A stretch of 64,000 nucleotides of DNA from Kitasatospora atroaurantiaca (GCF_007828955.1 NZ_VIVR01000001.1:1178001-1242000); one strand, 5' to 3'; positions 8,540 through 17,427 are shown, numbered from the stretch's first letter. The notes: generated by a model from the letters alone, not told the origin. Numbers and translations are program-made.

Positions 8540-8637
8540 TCTGAGCGATCTTGTCGTGCTGGGAGCAGCCTAGCCCGGCCGGGCCCGCCGACGGCCGTTA
8601 CGACCTTCGGCGTGCCCAGGTCGGCCACCCGGGCCGG

Positions 8638-9102
8638 TCAGTCGGACTGCCCGGGCTCCGGCTCCGGCAACCCGAGGGCCGAGGCCAGGCCCTCGGGGCC
8701 GGTGCCGGCCTTGCGGTGGACGGCGGCCAGCCGGCGGTGGACCAGGCTCAGCTGGACGCCCAGCCGCTCGGCGATCCGCTGCGGCGGGACACCCTGGACG
8801 GCCAGCTCGGCGACGTCCCACTCGGGCTGGCTGAGCGCGTCCTTGCTGAGGGTGCGCAGGCGGTTGGGCCGCAGGCCCGAGGTGGCCAGCTCCTTGCGGG
8901 CGCGGGCCACCAGCCCGTCGGCGCCGCAGTTCTGGGCGAGCTCCATGCCCTGGTAGAGGTACTCGGCGGCGTCCGCGAGCCGGCCCGTCCGCCGCAGCGC
9001 CGCGCCCAGGTCGACCAGCGCGAACGCGAGTTCATAGCCGGCCGGGGACTGGGTGAGCCAGCGGACGGACTCCTGCAGCAGCTCGACCGCACGGGTGCCG
9101 TC
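8638..9102 (-). pseudogene. C-terminal HTH part of the LuxR-type regulator, cut off by in-frame TGA
   Basis: The frame of the 9103-11601 gene continues without a shift past the TGA at 9103-9105: DGTRAVELLQESVRWL, then LAFALVDLGAALRRTGRLAD, then a LuxR-like HTH (LSQPEWDVAELAVQGVPPQR, IAERLGVQLSLVHRR). It ends at the TGA at 8638. Internal starts such as the ATG at 8946 would give a free 102-residue HTH protein. I see no good ribosome binding site for one. The fragment therefore looks like the lost DNA-binding end of one gene, unless the stop is read through, restarted or a sequence error. Confidence 0.65.
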
Positions 9103-11601
9103 TCACACGGCCGCCTGCAGGCGCAGGGCCGCGCCGATCGCCGAGGCGGAGCCGAACTCCCGGGCTTCCTCGACGGCGCACTCGGCCTCCTTGCGCGCCT
9201 CGTCAGGCCGCTCGGCCGCGAGAGCCAGCGCGAGGTGCCCGCGCCAGGGCGCCCAGACGGTGTTGTGCCAGCCCCGGGCATCCAGCTGCGCACCGACCTC
9301 GGTGAACGCGGCGATCGCACCCGCCGTGTCCCCCTTGGCCAGCAGCAGCTTGCCGTAGAGCGTCGGCGCGTCCGGCAGGACCATCGCCGTCGGGTGGTAG
9401 GGCGGCGCGAAGCGGTACTTCTGCGCGAGGTCCCAGGCCTCCTGCGTCCGGCCGCGGGCGAGCAGGGTGTCGGCGAGCACGCCGACGATGTCCCACTGCA
9501 GCGGGATGTCCGGGGCGATCCGCTCGGAGAGCCGCAGACCCCGGCGCAGGAAGTCCTCGGCCTCGGCCAGGAATCCGCGCCGGAAGCGGACCAGGCCCAT
9601 CAGGAAGTACGCGAAACCGCGGTGCGCACCGGACCAGCCGGCCACCTCGAACTCCAGGATGGCCTCCGAGAAGAGCTTCTCGGCGCGGGCCAGCTGGTCG
9701 GTGTAGGTGTACGTCAGGCCGATCAGCGCGGGCAGTTCGAAGCCCCAGGTGGTGCCGGTCCAGCCGAGGCCCTCCGGCAACTTGCCGTCGTCCAGCGCCT
9801 GCTCGGCCAGCTCCAGTGCCTGGACGGCCGACTTCCCGCGCAGGGTGAGGTCCCAGGCGCGCATCGCCAGCACCGCTCGCTCCGGCGTGTCACGGCCCGT
9901 CAGGGTCAGGGAGAGGTCCTTGAGCCGGCGCGAGCGGTCGGGGCCGTCCTCCTCGTCGCGCTGGAACGCGGCCCACATGAAGTGGGCGGCCTGCAGGCGC
10001 AGTTTGCCGGGGCCGGGCGGGGTGCGGTCGGCCTCCGCCTGGCAGACGTCGGCCGCCGCGATCAGCTCGCCCGCGTGGGCGAGCACCTCGGAGAGCCGGA
10101 ACGTCGCGTCGACCCGCAGCTCGGGGCTGAGCCCGTCCTCCAGGTCCAGGGCCAGCCTGAGCTGGTTGACGGTCGCGGGCGGGTCGGTGAGCAGGGCCGC
10201 GCAGCCGGCCTCGTACAGCACCTCGGCGCGGACGTCGTCCTCCGGCGGCTCGTCGAGCGCACGGCGCAGACAGCGCTGCGCGGCCTCCGGCGCACCCATC
10301 GCCAGGTGCTCGGCGGCAGCCTTGCGCAGCTTCCGGACGATCAGGTCGTCGCCCTCCGGGTGGGTCTCCAGCAGGTGCCTCGAGGCTTCCAGCAGGGTGC
10401 CGCCGGCGTTCTCGATCGCCGTGGCGGCGATGCCGTGCATACCGGTGCGGGTGCCGGACGGCATCGACTGGTAGATCGAGGTGCCGATCAGCGGGTGGAC
10501 GAAGTCCAGCCGGCCGCTGGGGTTGGTGAAGAGCACCCGGTGCTTGCGCAGCCTGCGGATGGACTCCTCGGTCTCCGCGGGGCCCTGGGCGGAGATGCTG
10601 GACACCAGGCTCTGCTTGATGTCGGTGCCGAGCAGCGCGGCGGCCCAGGCGAACCGCAGGGTGGTCGGACCGAGCTTCTCCAGCCAGTACTGGAGCGTCA
10701 TGCCCTTGGCGGCGGCGGCGAGATCGTGCAGCCGCGGGGCGTTCTCCTCAATCGGGTCGAGGCACTGCTCACGGACCTCGCGCAGCAGCCGCTCGGTGTC
10801 GTGCGGGTTGCCGCCGGTGACGGCCCAGACCTGACGGCAGAAGGCGTCGTCGGCCTCCGGGCCGAGGACGTCGTAGACCAGCTCGGCGACCGAGGCGGGG
10901 TTGAGCGGACGGAGCTGGTGGTGCCGCTCGGCCCGGGCCTCGATCTGCTGCTGGTAGACCCGGGCCTCGTCGGTGAACTCGTCCCGGTGGGCGAAGACCA
11001 GCAGGACCGGGAGATGCCGGGCCCGGACGGCGAACGAGGCGAGCCAGGTGAGCGATTCGAGGTCGGCCCAGTGCAGGTCGTCGACCACCATCACCAACGG
11101 CGCCCGCCGTGGGGCGAGTTGGGTGAGGACGTAGTCGAGTCCGTCGCGGACGCCCTGCGGGTCGAGCCGCTCCACCTCGCCGGAGGGCGGCACCAGCCCG
11201 ACGGCCGGGCCGACGATGCCGTACCAGCCGCCGAACACCTCGCCGCGCTCGGCCTCGGTCAGGCCGCCGAGCACCGGGAGGAGCAACTGCCGTAGGACGT
11301 GGAACGGTTCCTTGATCTGGCGCTCGCCACCACGGCCGGAGAGGACGGTGCAGGACTTCTGGAGTTTGGCCAGCCGTCGGACCTCGTCCAGTACGGAGGT
11401 CTTGCCGAAGCCGCCGGGGGCCGAGAACACCAGCAGCTCGCCGATCTCGGTGCCGCCCGCCTCGAACTCCCGGCACAGCTTGGTGAGTGCCTGCTCGGCC
11501 GAGCGGAGCTCCGAGTCGCGCTCGTGCAGGGCCGTCCGAGGCTCTCCGGCGCCCTGCCCGTGCTCGCCCTCACCCTTCAGCTCGCTCTGCTGTTCGGCCA
11601 C
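9103..11601 (-). CDS. LuxR-family (LAL-type) ATPase regulator, stopped before its HTH
   Basis: From the GTG at 11601 (GGAGG 7 nt upstream) this reads 832 residues. Walker A is APGGFGKT at 61-68 and Walker B LVMVVDDLHWAD around 169-180. A long TPR-like helical region follows. These are the features of large STAND-type LuxR regulators, which normally end in a LuxR HTH. Here a TGA at 9103-9105 stops the frame after LRLQAAV, while the matching C-terminal HTH continues in the same frame to 8638. The intact family product would be about 987 residues. As written the protein can bind ATP but lacks its DNA-binding domain. It is divergent from the terpene synthase gene, a possible former target. Confidence 0.75.
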   Translation of the reverse strand: MAEQQSELKGEGEHGQGAGEPRTALHERDSELRSAEQALTKLCREFEAGGTEIGELLVFSAPGGFGKTSVLDEVRRLAKLQKSCTVLSGRGGERQIKEPFHVLRQLLLPVLGGLTEAERGEVFGGWYGIVGPAVGLVPPSGEVERLDPQGVRDGLDYVLTQLAPRRAPLVMVVDDLHWADLESLTWLASFAVRARHLPVLLVFAHRDEFTDEARVYQQQIEARAERHHQLRPLNPASVAELVYDVLGPEADDAFCRQVWAVTGGNPHDTERLLREVREQCLDPIEENAPRLHDLAAAAKGMTLQYWLEKLGPTTLRFAWAAALLGTDIKQSLVSSISAQGPAETEESIRRLRKHRVLFTNPSGRLDFVHPLIGTSIYQSMPSGTRTGMHGIAATAIENAGGTLLEASRHLLETHPEGDDLIVRKLRKAAAEHLAMGAPEAAQRCLRRALDEPPEDDVRAEVLYEAGCAALLTDPPATVNQLRLALDLEDGLSPELRVDATFRLSEVLAHAGELIAAADVCQAEADRTPPGPGKLRLQAAHFMWAAFQRDEEDGPDRSRRLKDLSLTLTGRDTPERAVLAMRAWDLTLRGKSAVQALELAEQALDDGKLPEGLGWTGTTWGFELPALIGLTYTYTDQLARAEKLFSEAILEFEVAGWSGAHRGFAYFLMGLVRFRRGFLAEAEDFLRRGLRLSERIAPDIPLQWDIVGVLADTLLARGRTQEAWDLAQKYRFAPPYHPTAMVLPDAPTLYGKLLLAKGDTAGAIAAFTEVGAQLDARGWHNTVWAPWRGHLALALAAERPDEARKEAECAVEEAREFGSASAIGAALRLQAAV

Positions 11602-11746
11602 TGCCGCGCCTCCGCCTCGCCGATCCGTCGTCCTCAAGCCGAGACTAGCGCCGTGCGCGCCCCCATGGGAGGCATTCGCGCAGGCCGGAGACACTTGTAG
11701 GGTTCGAGCCGGGTGCCACGGGCAAATGCCCTGATACCTCTAACGT

Positions 11747-11762
11747 CTGATGATCCGATCAG
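11747..11762. promoter_or_regulatory. Inverted repeat between LuxR-type and terpene synthase genes
   Basis: CTGAT-GATCCG-ATCAG lies in the divergent promoter region, about 100 bp before the terpene synthase ATG. It is a possible operator. Arms are only 5 bp, so support is modest. Confidence 0.3.
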
Positions 11763-11861
11763 ATACTCTTCGCCCGCGTGGGCCCAGTTGATCATTGCCA
11801 CGTACAGAACGCAGGGAAACACCAGGCACAGCACCGAACCTTCAGCAGCGCCGGGAGTCCG

Positions 11862-12812
11862 ATGTCCGACGACACCTCACTTGAGCTTTCGTTCCCCCAC
11901 CGTCGCAGCCCCCATCACGCCCAGGCCGCCGCCCACCACCAGGAGTGGCTCCGCCGCCACCGCGAACTGGCCACCGGTACCAACGAGTTCACCTATGCCC
12001 ACTGGGACGTCGCCGAACTCGCCGCGGTGAGCTACCCCGAATGCTCGGCCGAGGATCTCGGCCTGGCCACCGACCTCATGGGCTTCTACTTCCTCTTCGA
12101 CGACCAGTTCGACGGCCCCCTCGGCCGCCGGCCCGACCAGGTCGCCCGGATCTGCGACCGGCTCACCGCAATCGTGCACGGCGCCCGCCCGGCCGGCACC
12201 TCGGCGGTCGAGCGCGCCTTCGCGGACCTGTGGCGACGAAGCATCAAGGGCATGCCACCCCGCTGGCGGGCCCGCGCCGCGTACAACTGGGAATGGTACT
12301 TCGCGTGCCACCCCTCCGAGGCCGCAGGACGAATTTCTGGCCAAATTCCCGATCGGGAGGCATATCTGATGCTCCGTCGGGGAACGGCGGCGATGGAGAC
12401 CATCTTCGACATGATCGAACGCCTCGGCCGGTTCGAGGTGCCCCAGACGGTCTTCCACCACCCGCTGCTCCGACAGCTTCGCCAGCTCGCCGCCGACATC
12501 CCCTCGCTGAGCAACGACGTCCGCTCGTTCCCGATGGAGGCGCCGCGCGGCGACGTCTGCAACCTGGTGATGATCGTCCAGCAGGAGCGCGGCTGCCCGG
12601 CGGAGGAAGCTGGCTCGGTGGTGCTCGCGGAGGCGCAGCTGATGATCGACCGCTTCACCGAACTGAGATCCGAACTCCCCGATGCCTACCGTTGGTTGGC
12701 CTTGGACCAGTCCGAACGGGCGGCCGCCCGGCGGTACGCCGACGGGCTGGCGAACTGGCTGGCCGGCTATCTGCGGTGGGAGGCGCGGACGGGCCGGTAC
12801 GAGCTGGGCTGA
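11862..12812 (+). CDS. Class I terpene synthase
   Basis: This 316-residue cytosolic enzyme should cyclise a prenyl diphosphate, most likely farnesyl diphosphate given its size. The Asp-rich metal motif is DDQFD (80-84), and the second metal motif NDVRSFPME (218-226) matches ND-x2-S-x3-E. A C-terminal GRYELG supplies an Arg-Tyr pair seen in bacterial cyclases. The ATG at 11862 has GGGAG 8 nt upstream and replaces a longer reading. A strong hairpin follows the stop, so the gene is probably monocistronic. No P450 or prenyltransferase is adjacent. The product cannot be predicted from sequence alone. Confidence 0.85.
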   Translation: MSDDTSLELSFPHRRSPHHAQAAAHHQEWLRRHRELATGTNEFTYAHWDVAELAAVSYPECSAEDLGLATDLMGFYFLFDDQFDGPLGRRPDQVARICDRLTAIVHGARPAGTSAVERAFADLWRRSIKGMPPRWRARAAYNWEWYFACHPSEAAGRISGQIPDREAYLMLRRGTAAMETIFDMIERLGRFEVPQTVFHHPLLRQLRQLAADIPSLSNDVRSFPMEAPRGDVCNLVMIVQQERGCPAEEAGSVVLAEAQLMIDRFTELRSELPDAYRWLALDQSERAAARRYADGLANWLAGYLRWEARTGRYELG

Positions 12813-12870
12813 GCCTCGACCGGCGGTCCACCACGCACCATGGCGGGCCGGGCAGCACGCGGCTACTGTG

Positions 12871-12899
12871 CAGCGCGGGGGACGGACTCCCCCGCGCTG
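12871..12899 (+). terminator. Terminator after the terpene synthase gene
   Basis: A perfect 12-bp stem (CAGCGCGGGGGA and complement) with a 5-nt loop begins 58 nt past the stop. It separates the terpene synthase transcript from the aldehyde dehydrogenase gene. Confidence 0.75.
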
Positions 12900-12999
12900 A
12901 GCACGTGTCAGATCCTTCCGCCGGGCCTCCGACGAGGCCCCTCGCGTCTCCCCGGGCGGGCCGGGGCGGCGCCCTTCGCAGCAGGGAGACACCCACGCC

Positions 13000-14523
13000 A
13001 TGACGGTCTACCAGCCCCCGGGTCAGCCCGGCAGTGTCGTCAACTACCGTGCCCGGTACGAGCACTGGATCGGGGGTGAGTGGACGCCCCCGGTGCGCGG
13101 GCAGTACTTCGAGAATCCCACCCCGGTGACCGGCCAGGTCTTCTGCGAGGTCGCGCGCGGCACCGCCGAGGACATCGAGGCGGCCCTCGACGCCGCACAC
13201 GCCGCCGCCCCCGCCTGGGGCCGGACCTCGCCGGCCGAGCGGGCCCAGGTCCTGCTGCGGATCGCCGACCGGATGGCCGAGCACCTGGAGGAGCTGGCGG
13301 TCGCCGAGAGCTGGGAGAACGGCAAGCCGGTGCGCGAGACGCTGGCCGCCGACCTGCCTCTGGCGATCGACCACCTGCGCTACTTCGCCGGGGCACTGCG
13401 GGCCCAGGAGGGCGGGCTCTCGCAGATCGACGAGGACACCGTCGCCTACCACTTCCACGAGCCGCTGGGCGTCGTCGGGCAGATCATCCCGTGGAACTTC
13501 CCGCTGCTGATGGCCATCTGGAAGCTGGCCCCGGCGCTGGCGGCCGGCAACGCGGTGGTGCTCAAGCCGGCCGAGCAGACTCCCGCCTCGATCCTGCTGC
13601 TGATGGAGCTGGTCGCCGACCTGCTGCCACCGGGTGTGGTGAACGTGGTGAACGGCTTCGGGGTGGAGGCCGGCAAGCCGCTCGCCGCCAGCCCCCGGAT
13701 CCGCAAGATCGCCTTCACCGGCGAGACCACCACCGGCCGGCTGATCATGCAGTACGCGAGCGGGAACCTGATCCCGGTCAGCCTGGAGCTCGGCGGCAAG
13801 AGCCCGAACCTGTTCTTCGCCGACGTCGCCGCGCAGCAGGACGCCTTCTACGACAAGGCGTTGGAGGGCTTTGCGATGTTCGCCCTCAACCAGGGCGAGG
13901 TGTGCACCTGTCCGAGCCGGGCGCTGATCCAGTCCTCGGTCTACGACCGCTTCCTGGGGGACGGCCTGGAGCGGGTCCGGGCGATGCGCCAGGGCAACCC
14001 GCTGGACACCGACACCATGGTCGGTGCCCAGGCGAGCAACGACCAGCTGGAGAAGATCCTCTCGTACATCGACATCGGCCAGGCCGAGGGCGCCAAGGTG
14101 CTGGCGGGCGGTGAGCGGGTGGACCTCGGCGGGGCGCTGTCGGGCGGCTACTACGTGGCGCCGACGGTCTTCGAGGGCGACAACAGCATGCGGATCTTCC
14201 AGGAGGAGATCTTCGGCCCGGTGGTCGCGGTGACCCGCTTCGAGGACTTCGAGGACGGCATCGGGATCGCCAACGACACCCTGTACGGGCTGGGTGCGGG
14301 CGTCTGGAGCCGGGACGGCAGCGTGGCCTACCGCGCGGGCCGGGCCATCCAGGCCGGGCGGGTGTGGACCAACTGCTACCACGCCTACCCCGCCCACGCC
14401 GCGTTCGGCGGTTACAAGAACTCCGGGATCGGCCGGGAGAACCACAAGATGATGCTCGAGCACTACCAGCAGACCAAGAACCTGCTGGTCAGCTACTCGC
14501 CGCAGGCGCTGGGGTTCTTCTAG
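13000..14523 (+). CDS. NAD(P)-dependent aldehyde dehydrogenase
   Basis: This 507-residue cytoplasmic ALDH oxidises aldehydes to carboxylates. The NAD-binding region reads [20 protein letters not shown] and later the FTGETTTGR glycine loop. [10 protein letters not shown] carries the catalytic-base Glu and [11 protein letters not shown] the nucleophilic Cys (Cys302 or the neighbouring Cys304). [12 protein letters not shown] and the C-terminal [11 protein letters not shown] are standard. The type, with DUF779 one base downstream, resembles the acetaldehyde dehydrogenases of the ExaC/AldB group. GGGAG lies upstream of the ATG. Acetaldehyde or another short aldehyde is the likely substrate, by inference. 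Confidence 0.88.
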   Translation: MTVYQPPGQPGSVVNYRARYEHWIGGEWTPPVRGQYFENPTPVTGQVFCEVARGTAEDIEAALDAAHAAAPAWGRTSPAERAQVLLRIADRMAEHLEELAVAESWENGKPVRETLAADLPLAIDHLRYFAGALRAQEGGLSQIDEDTVAYHFHEPLGVVGQIIPWNFPLLMAIWKLAPALAAGNAVVLKPAEQTPASILLLMELVADLLPPGVVNVVNGFGVEAGKPLAASPRIRKIAFTGETTTGRLIMQYASGNLIPVSLELGGKSPNLFFADVAAQQDAFYDKALEGFAMFALNQGEVCTCPSRALIQSSVYDRFLGDGLERVRAMRQGNPLDTDTMVGAQASNDQLEKILSYIDIGQAEGAKVLAGGERVDLGGALSGGYYVAPTVFEGDNSMRIFQEEIFGPVVAVTRFEDFEDGIGIANDTLYGLGAGVWSRDGSVAYRAGRAIQAGRVWTNCYHAYPAHAAFGGYKNSGIGRENHKMMLEHYQQTKNLLVSYSPQALGFF

Positions 14524-14524
14524 G

Positions 14525-14899
14525 ATGCGTCCCTCCCAGGTGGCCGTGACGCCGGAGGCGGCCGAGCTGCTGCGGCGGCTGAGCGGTGAGCACGGGCCGC
14601 TGATGTTCCATCAGTCCGGCGGCTGCTGCGACGGCTCCGCGCCGATGTGCTACCCGGCCGGGGAGTTCCTCACCTCGGCCGCCGACCACCTGCTCGGCGA
14701 GCTGCTGGTGGACGGGCTGGAGCCCGTCCCGGTCTGGATGGCGCGCGACCAGTACGCGTACTGGTCGCACACCCACCTCACCATCGACGTGGTGCCCGGC
14801 CGGGGCAGCGGCTTCTCCCTGGAGAGCCCGACGGGCCTGCGCTTCCTGACCCGCTCACGGCTGCTGACGGATGCGGAGGCCCAGGCCCTGGGGCGTTAG
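14525..14899 (+). CDS. DUF779 family protein
   Basis: This 124-residue protein starts one base after the ALDH stop, so the two are co-translated. The family mark is the Cys-rich SGGCCDGSAPMCYPAGEF segment near the N-terminus, followed by a small beta-rich domain with an HTHLTIDVVPGRGSGFSLE stretch. The Cys residues could bind metal or act in redox chemistry. DUF779 genes characteristically follow aldehyde dehydrogenase genes, which suggests an accessory role such as maturation or protection of the enzyme. The biochemical function is unknown to me. Confidence 0.82.
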   Translation: MRPSQVAVTPEAAELLRRLSGEHGPLMFHQSGGCCDGSAPMCYPAGEFLTSAADHLLGELLVDGLEPVPVWMARDQYAYWSHTHLTIDVVPGRGSGFSLESPTGLRFLTRSRLLTDAEAQALGR

Positions 14900-14910
14900 C
14901 CGGTACGCGC

Positions 14911-15171
14911 TCACCCCGTGAGGAGCTGCGCCTTCGCCACGGCGAACTCCTCCGGGGTGAGCAGTCCCTGCTGGACCAGCTGCCCCAGCTCGGTCAGCCG
15001 GGCCGCGAGATCGGAGCGGGCCGCGAGGTCGGAGCGGGCCCCGAGGTCGGGCCGGGCGGCGCTGTGCCCGGCGGCGTACGCGGCTCCGCCGACCACCAGG
15101 CCGCGCACCAGCGGCGCCCCCGGCGGGCGGACGGCGCGGACCGGCCGGATCGGGCGCATGGGTCGGAACAT
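14911..15171 (-). CDS. Small SHOCT-domain protein with a hexapeptide repeat
   Basis: This 86-residue protein begins MFRPMRPIRPVRAVRPPGAP, a basic Pro-rich start, then a short hydrophobic patch (VRGLVVGGAAYAAG). Next come tandem hexapeptides RPDLGA-RSDLAA-RSDLAA and a C-terminal SHOCT domain (ELGQLVQQGLLTPEEFAVAK). The repeats are encoded by about 18-bp tandem units near 15005-15055. It lies 6 nt after the DUF6325 gene on the same strand and is surely co-transcribed. SHOCT domains are thought to aid oligomerisation or membrane targeting; its role here is unknown. Confidence 0.72.
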   Translation of the reverse strand: MFRPMRPIRPVRAVRPPGAPLVRGLVVGGAAYAAGHSAARPDLGARSDLAARSDLAARLTELGQLVQQGLLTPEEFAVAKAQLLTG

Positions 15172-15177
15172 GAGTCC

Positions 15178-15606
15178 TCACTCTCCGGCCGCGACGCGCG
15201 CCCGGGCGACGCGTACGGCCTCTTCGATGTTCTCCGGCGGGATCCGGACGCCCGAGGCGATCCGCCCACCGACCGCCCGCAGAGCCTCGGCCGCCTCCTG
15301 GGCCCACACGTGCTCGATCAGCACCAGCAGCGCCACCGTGCCGGGCTCCAGCAGCTCGGCCGCCTCCTGCGCGTCCTCGGGGCCGATCAGTGGCAGCTCG
15401 TGCCTGCCGCCCGCGACGACGCCCTTCAGGTGCTCGAAGTCCGCGAGCTCACCGTAGGTGGCCTCGCCGTCGGCATGGCGGGTGACGACCAGTGAGTCGA
15501 TCACCCGGATGTCCCCGGCGGTGCGCAGCTTGACCAGCGCCGCCGCGGCCGGCGCGGTGATGGTCTCCTGCGGGAACGTCAGGACGAGCAGTTCGGCCGG
15601 CCCCAT
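15178..15606 (-). CDS. DUF6325 family protein
   Basis: This 142-residue protein begins MGPAELLVLTFPQETI and consists of two similar alpha/beta halves (FKGE-type region replaced by ITAPAAAALVKLRTAGDIRV, then the C-terminal EAAEALRAVGGRIASGVRI). I chose the ATG at 15606 because AAGGGAG lies at good spacing and relatives start MGP; an ATG at 15639 is in frame but has a poor ribosome site. It forms a two-gene operon with the SHOCT protein, a pairing frequent in actinobacteria. No enzymatic motif is evident; a stress or envelope function is a guess. Confidence 0.72.
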   Translation of the reverse strand: MGPAELLVLTFPQETITAPAAAALVKLRTAGDIRVIDSLVVTRHADGEATYGELADFEHLKGVVAGGRHELPLIGPEDAQEAAELLEPGTVALLVLIEHVWAQEAAEALRAVGGRIASGVRIPPENIEEAVRVARARVAAGE

Positions 15607-15775
15607 CCCAGGGCTCCCTTCCGGTCGGGATTCCGCCATATCGGGATCCAAGCACACGTACGGTGACAGATCGGGGAAGGCCGAAGCCGCACCTCCGGTC
15701 GGAGCAGCGCGGAGTGCGCGGGCACTCACCCTGTGCGACGGTGCTGTCGCCCCATCATCCGTAAGGAGACAGCAG

Positions 15776-16102
15776 ATGACCATCGCCACGGCGAAACTCT
15801 CGAACCCCGCCGTCCGCGCCCTCGTCGCCGCGATCAACGCCGGCGACCGCGAGGCCTTCCTGGGCCTGCTCACCCCGGACGCGACGATGTCCGACGACGG
15901 GTCGGACCGCGACGTCCAGGAGTGGATCGACAAGGAGATCTTCTCCTCCCACGGCCACATCGAGGTGCGGTCCGAGTCGGACGGCGGCCTCGCCCTGGTC
16001 GCCAACTACCGCAACGAGACCTGGGGCGAGATGCGCACGGCATGGCGGTTCACCGTGACGGACGGCGGGAAGATCAGCCGCTTCGAGACCGGCCAGGCCT
16101 GA
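15776..16102 (+). CDS. NTF2-like (SnoaL-type) domain protein
   Basis: This 108-residue protein has the NTF2-like cone-fold pattern: an N-terminal helix (NPAVRALVAAINAGDREAFL), then LLTPDATMSDDGS, and a C-terminal sheet (TAWRFTVTDGGKISRFETGQ). Its ATG has AAGGAG 9 nt upstream. Such domains act as small hydrolases, isomerases or ligand binders; the sequence shows no family-specific catalytic set I can name. It stands alone, divergent from the DUF6325 pair and just upstream of the first LacI operator. Confidence 0.75.
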   Translation: MTIATAKLSNPAVRALVAAINAGDREAFLGLLTPDATMSDDGSDRDVQEWIDKEIFSSHGHIEVRSESDGGLALVANYRNETWGEMRTAWRFTVTDGGKISRFETGQA

Positions 16103-16112
16103 GATCGGATTG

Positions 16113-16127
16113 GTGAAGCGCTTCGAC
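16113..16127. promoter_or_regulatory. LacI-type operator, upstream copy
   Basis: GTGAAGCGCTTCGAC contains the palindrome GAAGCGCTTC, a classic LacI-family half-site pair with central CG. It sits 8 bp before the predicted -35. A mirror-image copy lies at 16203-16217. Confidence 0.7.
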
Positions 16128-16135
16128 AGCGGGTC

Positions 16136-16164
16136 TGGACACAGTCCAAGTGCCTCTCTAAGCT
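16136..16164 (+). promoter_or_regulatory. Predicted promoter of the LacI-GH31 unit
   Basis: TGGACA and TAAGCT are separated by 17 bp and lie between the two mirrored GAAGCGCTTC operators. The -10 is weak compared with TATAAT, so the assignment is tentative, but the placement between operators fits autoregulation. Confidence 0.45.
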
Positions 16165-16202
16165 CTCCGGGCAGGACAGCATCGAGCCGCACACAGGACA
16201 TT

Positions 16203-16217
16203 GTCGAAGCGCTTCAC
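16203..16217. promoter_or_regulatory. LacI-type operator, downstream copy
   Basis: GTCGAAGCGCTTCAC is the exact reverse complement of the upstream copy at 16113-16127. It lies 38 bp before the LacI ATG. Two sites about 90 bp apart could support looping or roadblock repression. Confidence 0.7.
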
Positions 16218-16255
16218 CACCCGGCGCCCGGCAGCGTCGCGAGATGGAGCACCAC

Positions 16256-17269
16256 ATGGTCACGCTCGCCCAGGTCGCCCGGCACGCCGGGGTGTCCCCG
16301 AGTACGGTCTCGTACGTCATCAGCGGCAAGCGGTCCATCTCCCAGGACACCCGGCTGCGGGTCGAGCGCAGCATCGCCGAACTCGGCTACCACCCGCACG
16401 CGGGGGCCCGGGCGCTGGCGAGCAACCGGTCGAACGTGATCGCGCTGATGATCCCGCTGCGCACCGACATGTTCGTGCCGGTGATGATGGAGATCGCCAT
16501 CGCCATCACGACCACCGCCCGCCGGTACGCGCACGACGTCCTCCTGCTCACCAGCGAGGAGGGCCCGTCCGCCGTCAAGCGGATCGCGGGCAGCGGGCTC
16601 GCCGACGCGATGATCCTGATGGACGTCGAGCTGGAGGACGAGCGGATCCCGCTGCTGCGGCAGACCGGCGCGGCGGCCGCCCTGATCGGGCTGCCGGCCG
16701 ACCCCACCGGGCTGACCTGCGTCGACCTGGACTTCGAGGCGACGGGCCGGCTGGCCGCCGACCACCTGGCCGATCTCGGCCACCGCGAGGTGGCACTGAT
16801 CGGCGCGGCGGAGTCGGTCTACCGGCGGCATACCGGGTTCGCCGAGCGCACGCTCGCGGGCTTCCGGCAGCAGGCCTCCGCGCGTGGCCTGAGCTACCTG
16901 CACCGCCCCTGCGGCAACGGCCACGAGGCGGCGAGCGGCACGCTCTCCCGCATCCTCGAGGAGCGCCCGCACACCACCGGCTTCGTGGTCCAGAACGAGA
17001 CCGCACTGCCCCATCTGCTCAGCCAGCTCCGGCAGTCGGGCCGGGCCGTCCCCGAGGACGTCTCGGTGGTCGCGATCTGCCCGGACGACGTCGCCCTCCA
17101 CTCAGCCCCGCAGCTCACCTCGGTCTCCATCCCCGCCCAGGAGATGGGCCGCCGGGCGGTCGAGCTGGTGATGGCCCAGGCCGCCGGACAGCAGACCTCG
17201 GGCCTCACCCTGCTCGGCCCCACCCTCACCGTCCGGGAGAGCAGCGGGCCCGCCCCGCAGATCTCCTGA
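16256..17269 (+). CDS. LacI-family regulator of the GH31 gene
   Basis: This 337-residue repressor has an N-terminal HTH (VTLAQVARHAGVSPSTVSYV, hinge ARALASNRSNVIAL) and a sugar-binding effector domain ending PQLTSVSIPAQEMGRRAVEL. I chose the ATG at 16256 because GGAG lies 8 nt upstream; the ATG at 16244 has a poor site. Two mirrored GAAGCGCTTC operators flank the promoter, so it very likely controls itself and the downstream GH31 gene about 160 bp away. The inducer is probably an oligosaccharide released by that enzyme's substrates, an inference from context. Confidence 0.87.
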   Translation: MVTLAQVARHAGVSPSTVSYVISGKRSISQDTRLRVERSIAELGYHPHAGARALASNRSNVIALMIPLRTDMFVPVMMEIAIAITTTARRYAHDVLLLTSEEGPSAVKRIAGSGLADAMILMDVELEDERIPLLRQTGAAAALIGLPADPTGLTCVDLDFEATGRLAADHLADLGHREVALIGAAESVYRRHTGFAERTLAGFRQQASARGLSYLHRPCGNGHEAASGTLSRILEERPHTTGFVVQNETALPHLLSQLRQSGRAVPEDVSVVAICPDDVALHSAPQLTSVSIPAQEMGRRAVELVMAQAAGQQTSGLTLLGPTLTVRESSGPAPQIS

Positions 17270-17427
17270 CGCACCATCAGTTCCCACGGGCCCCTCGCGC
17301 GCATCGCCGATCACCACCCCCGGCCCACGGGCGCACCCCGCGCCCGTACCCACCGATCCCGCCCGCCGTCCCGCCCCGCCCGGCCGACGGCGCGCCCCGC
17401 CCTGCCCGCGCGCACCCAGGAGCCCCC

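Noticed and set aside
8523..8545. GGTTCGA...TTCGAATC as a tRNA T-arm
   Set aside because: No acceptor stem, anticodon arm or D-arm can be folded around it. It is better read as a promoter-region inverted repeat.
7194..8573. 459-codon plus-strand frame across the repeat region and galM
   Set aside because: It is antisense to the clear galM gene and its composition is that of a shadow frame.
9103..9105. TGA read as selenocysteine
   Set aside because: The regulator family has no Sec and I see no selenocysteine insertion structure. Mutation or sequence error is simpler.
15005..15055. Tandem 18-bp units as a CRISPR array
   Set aside because: Units are contiguous, without spacers, and translate to a regular hexapeptide in a SHOCT protein.
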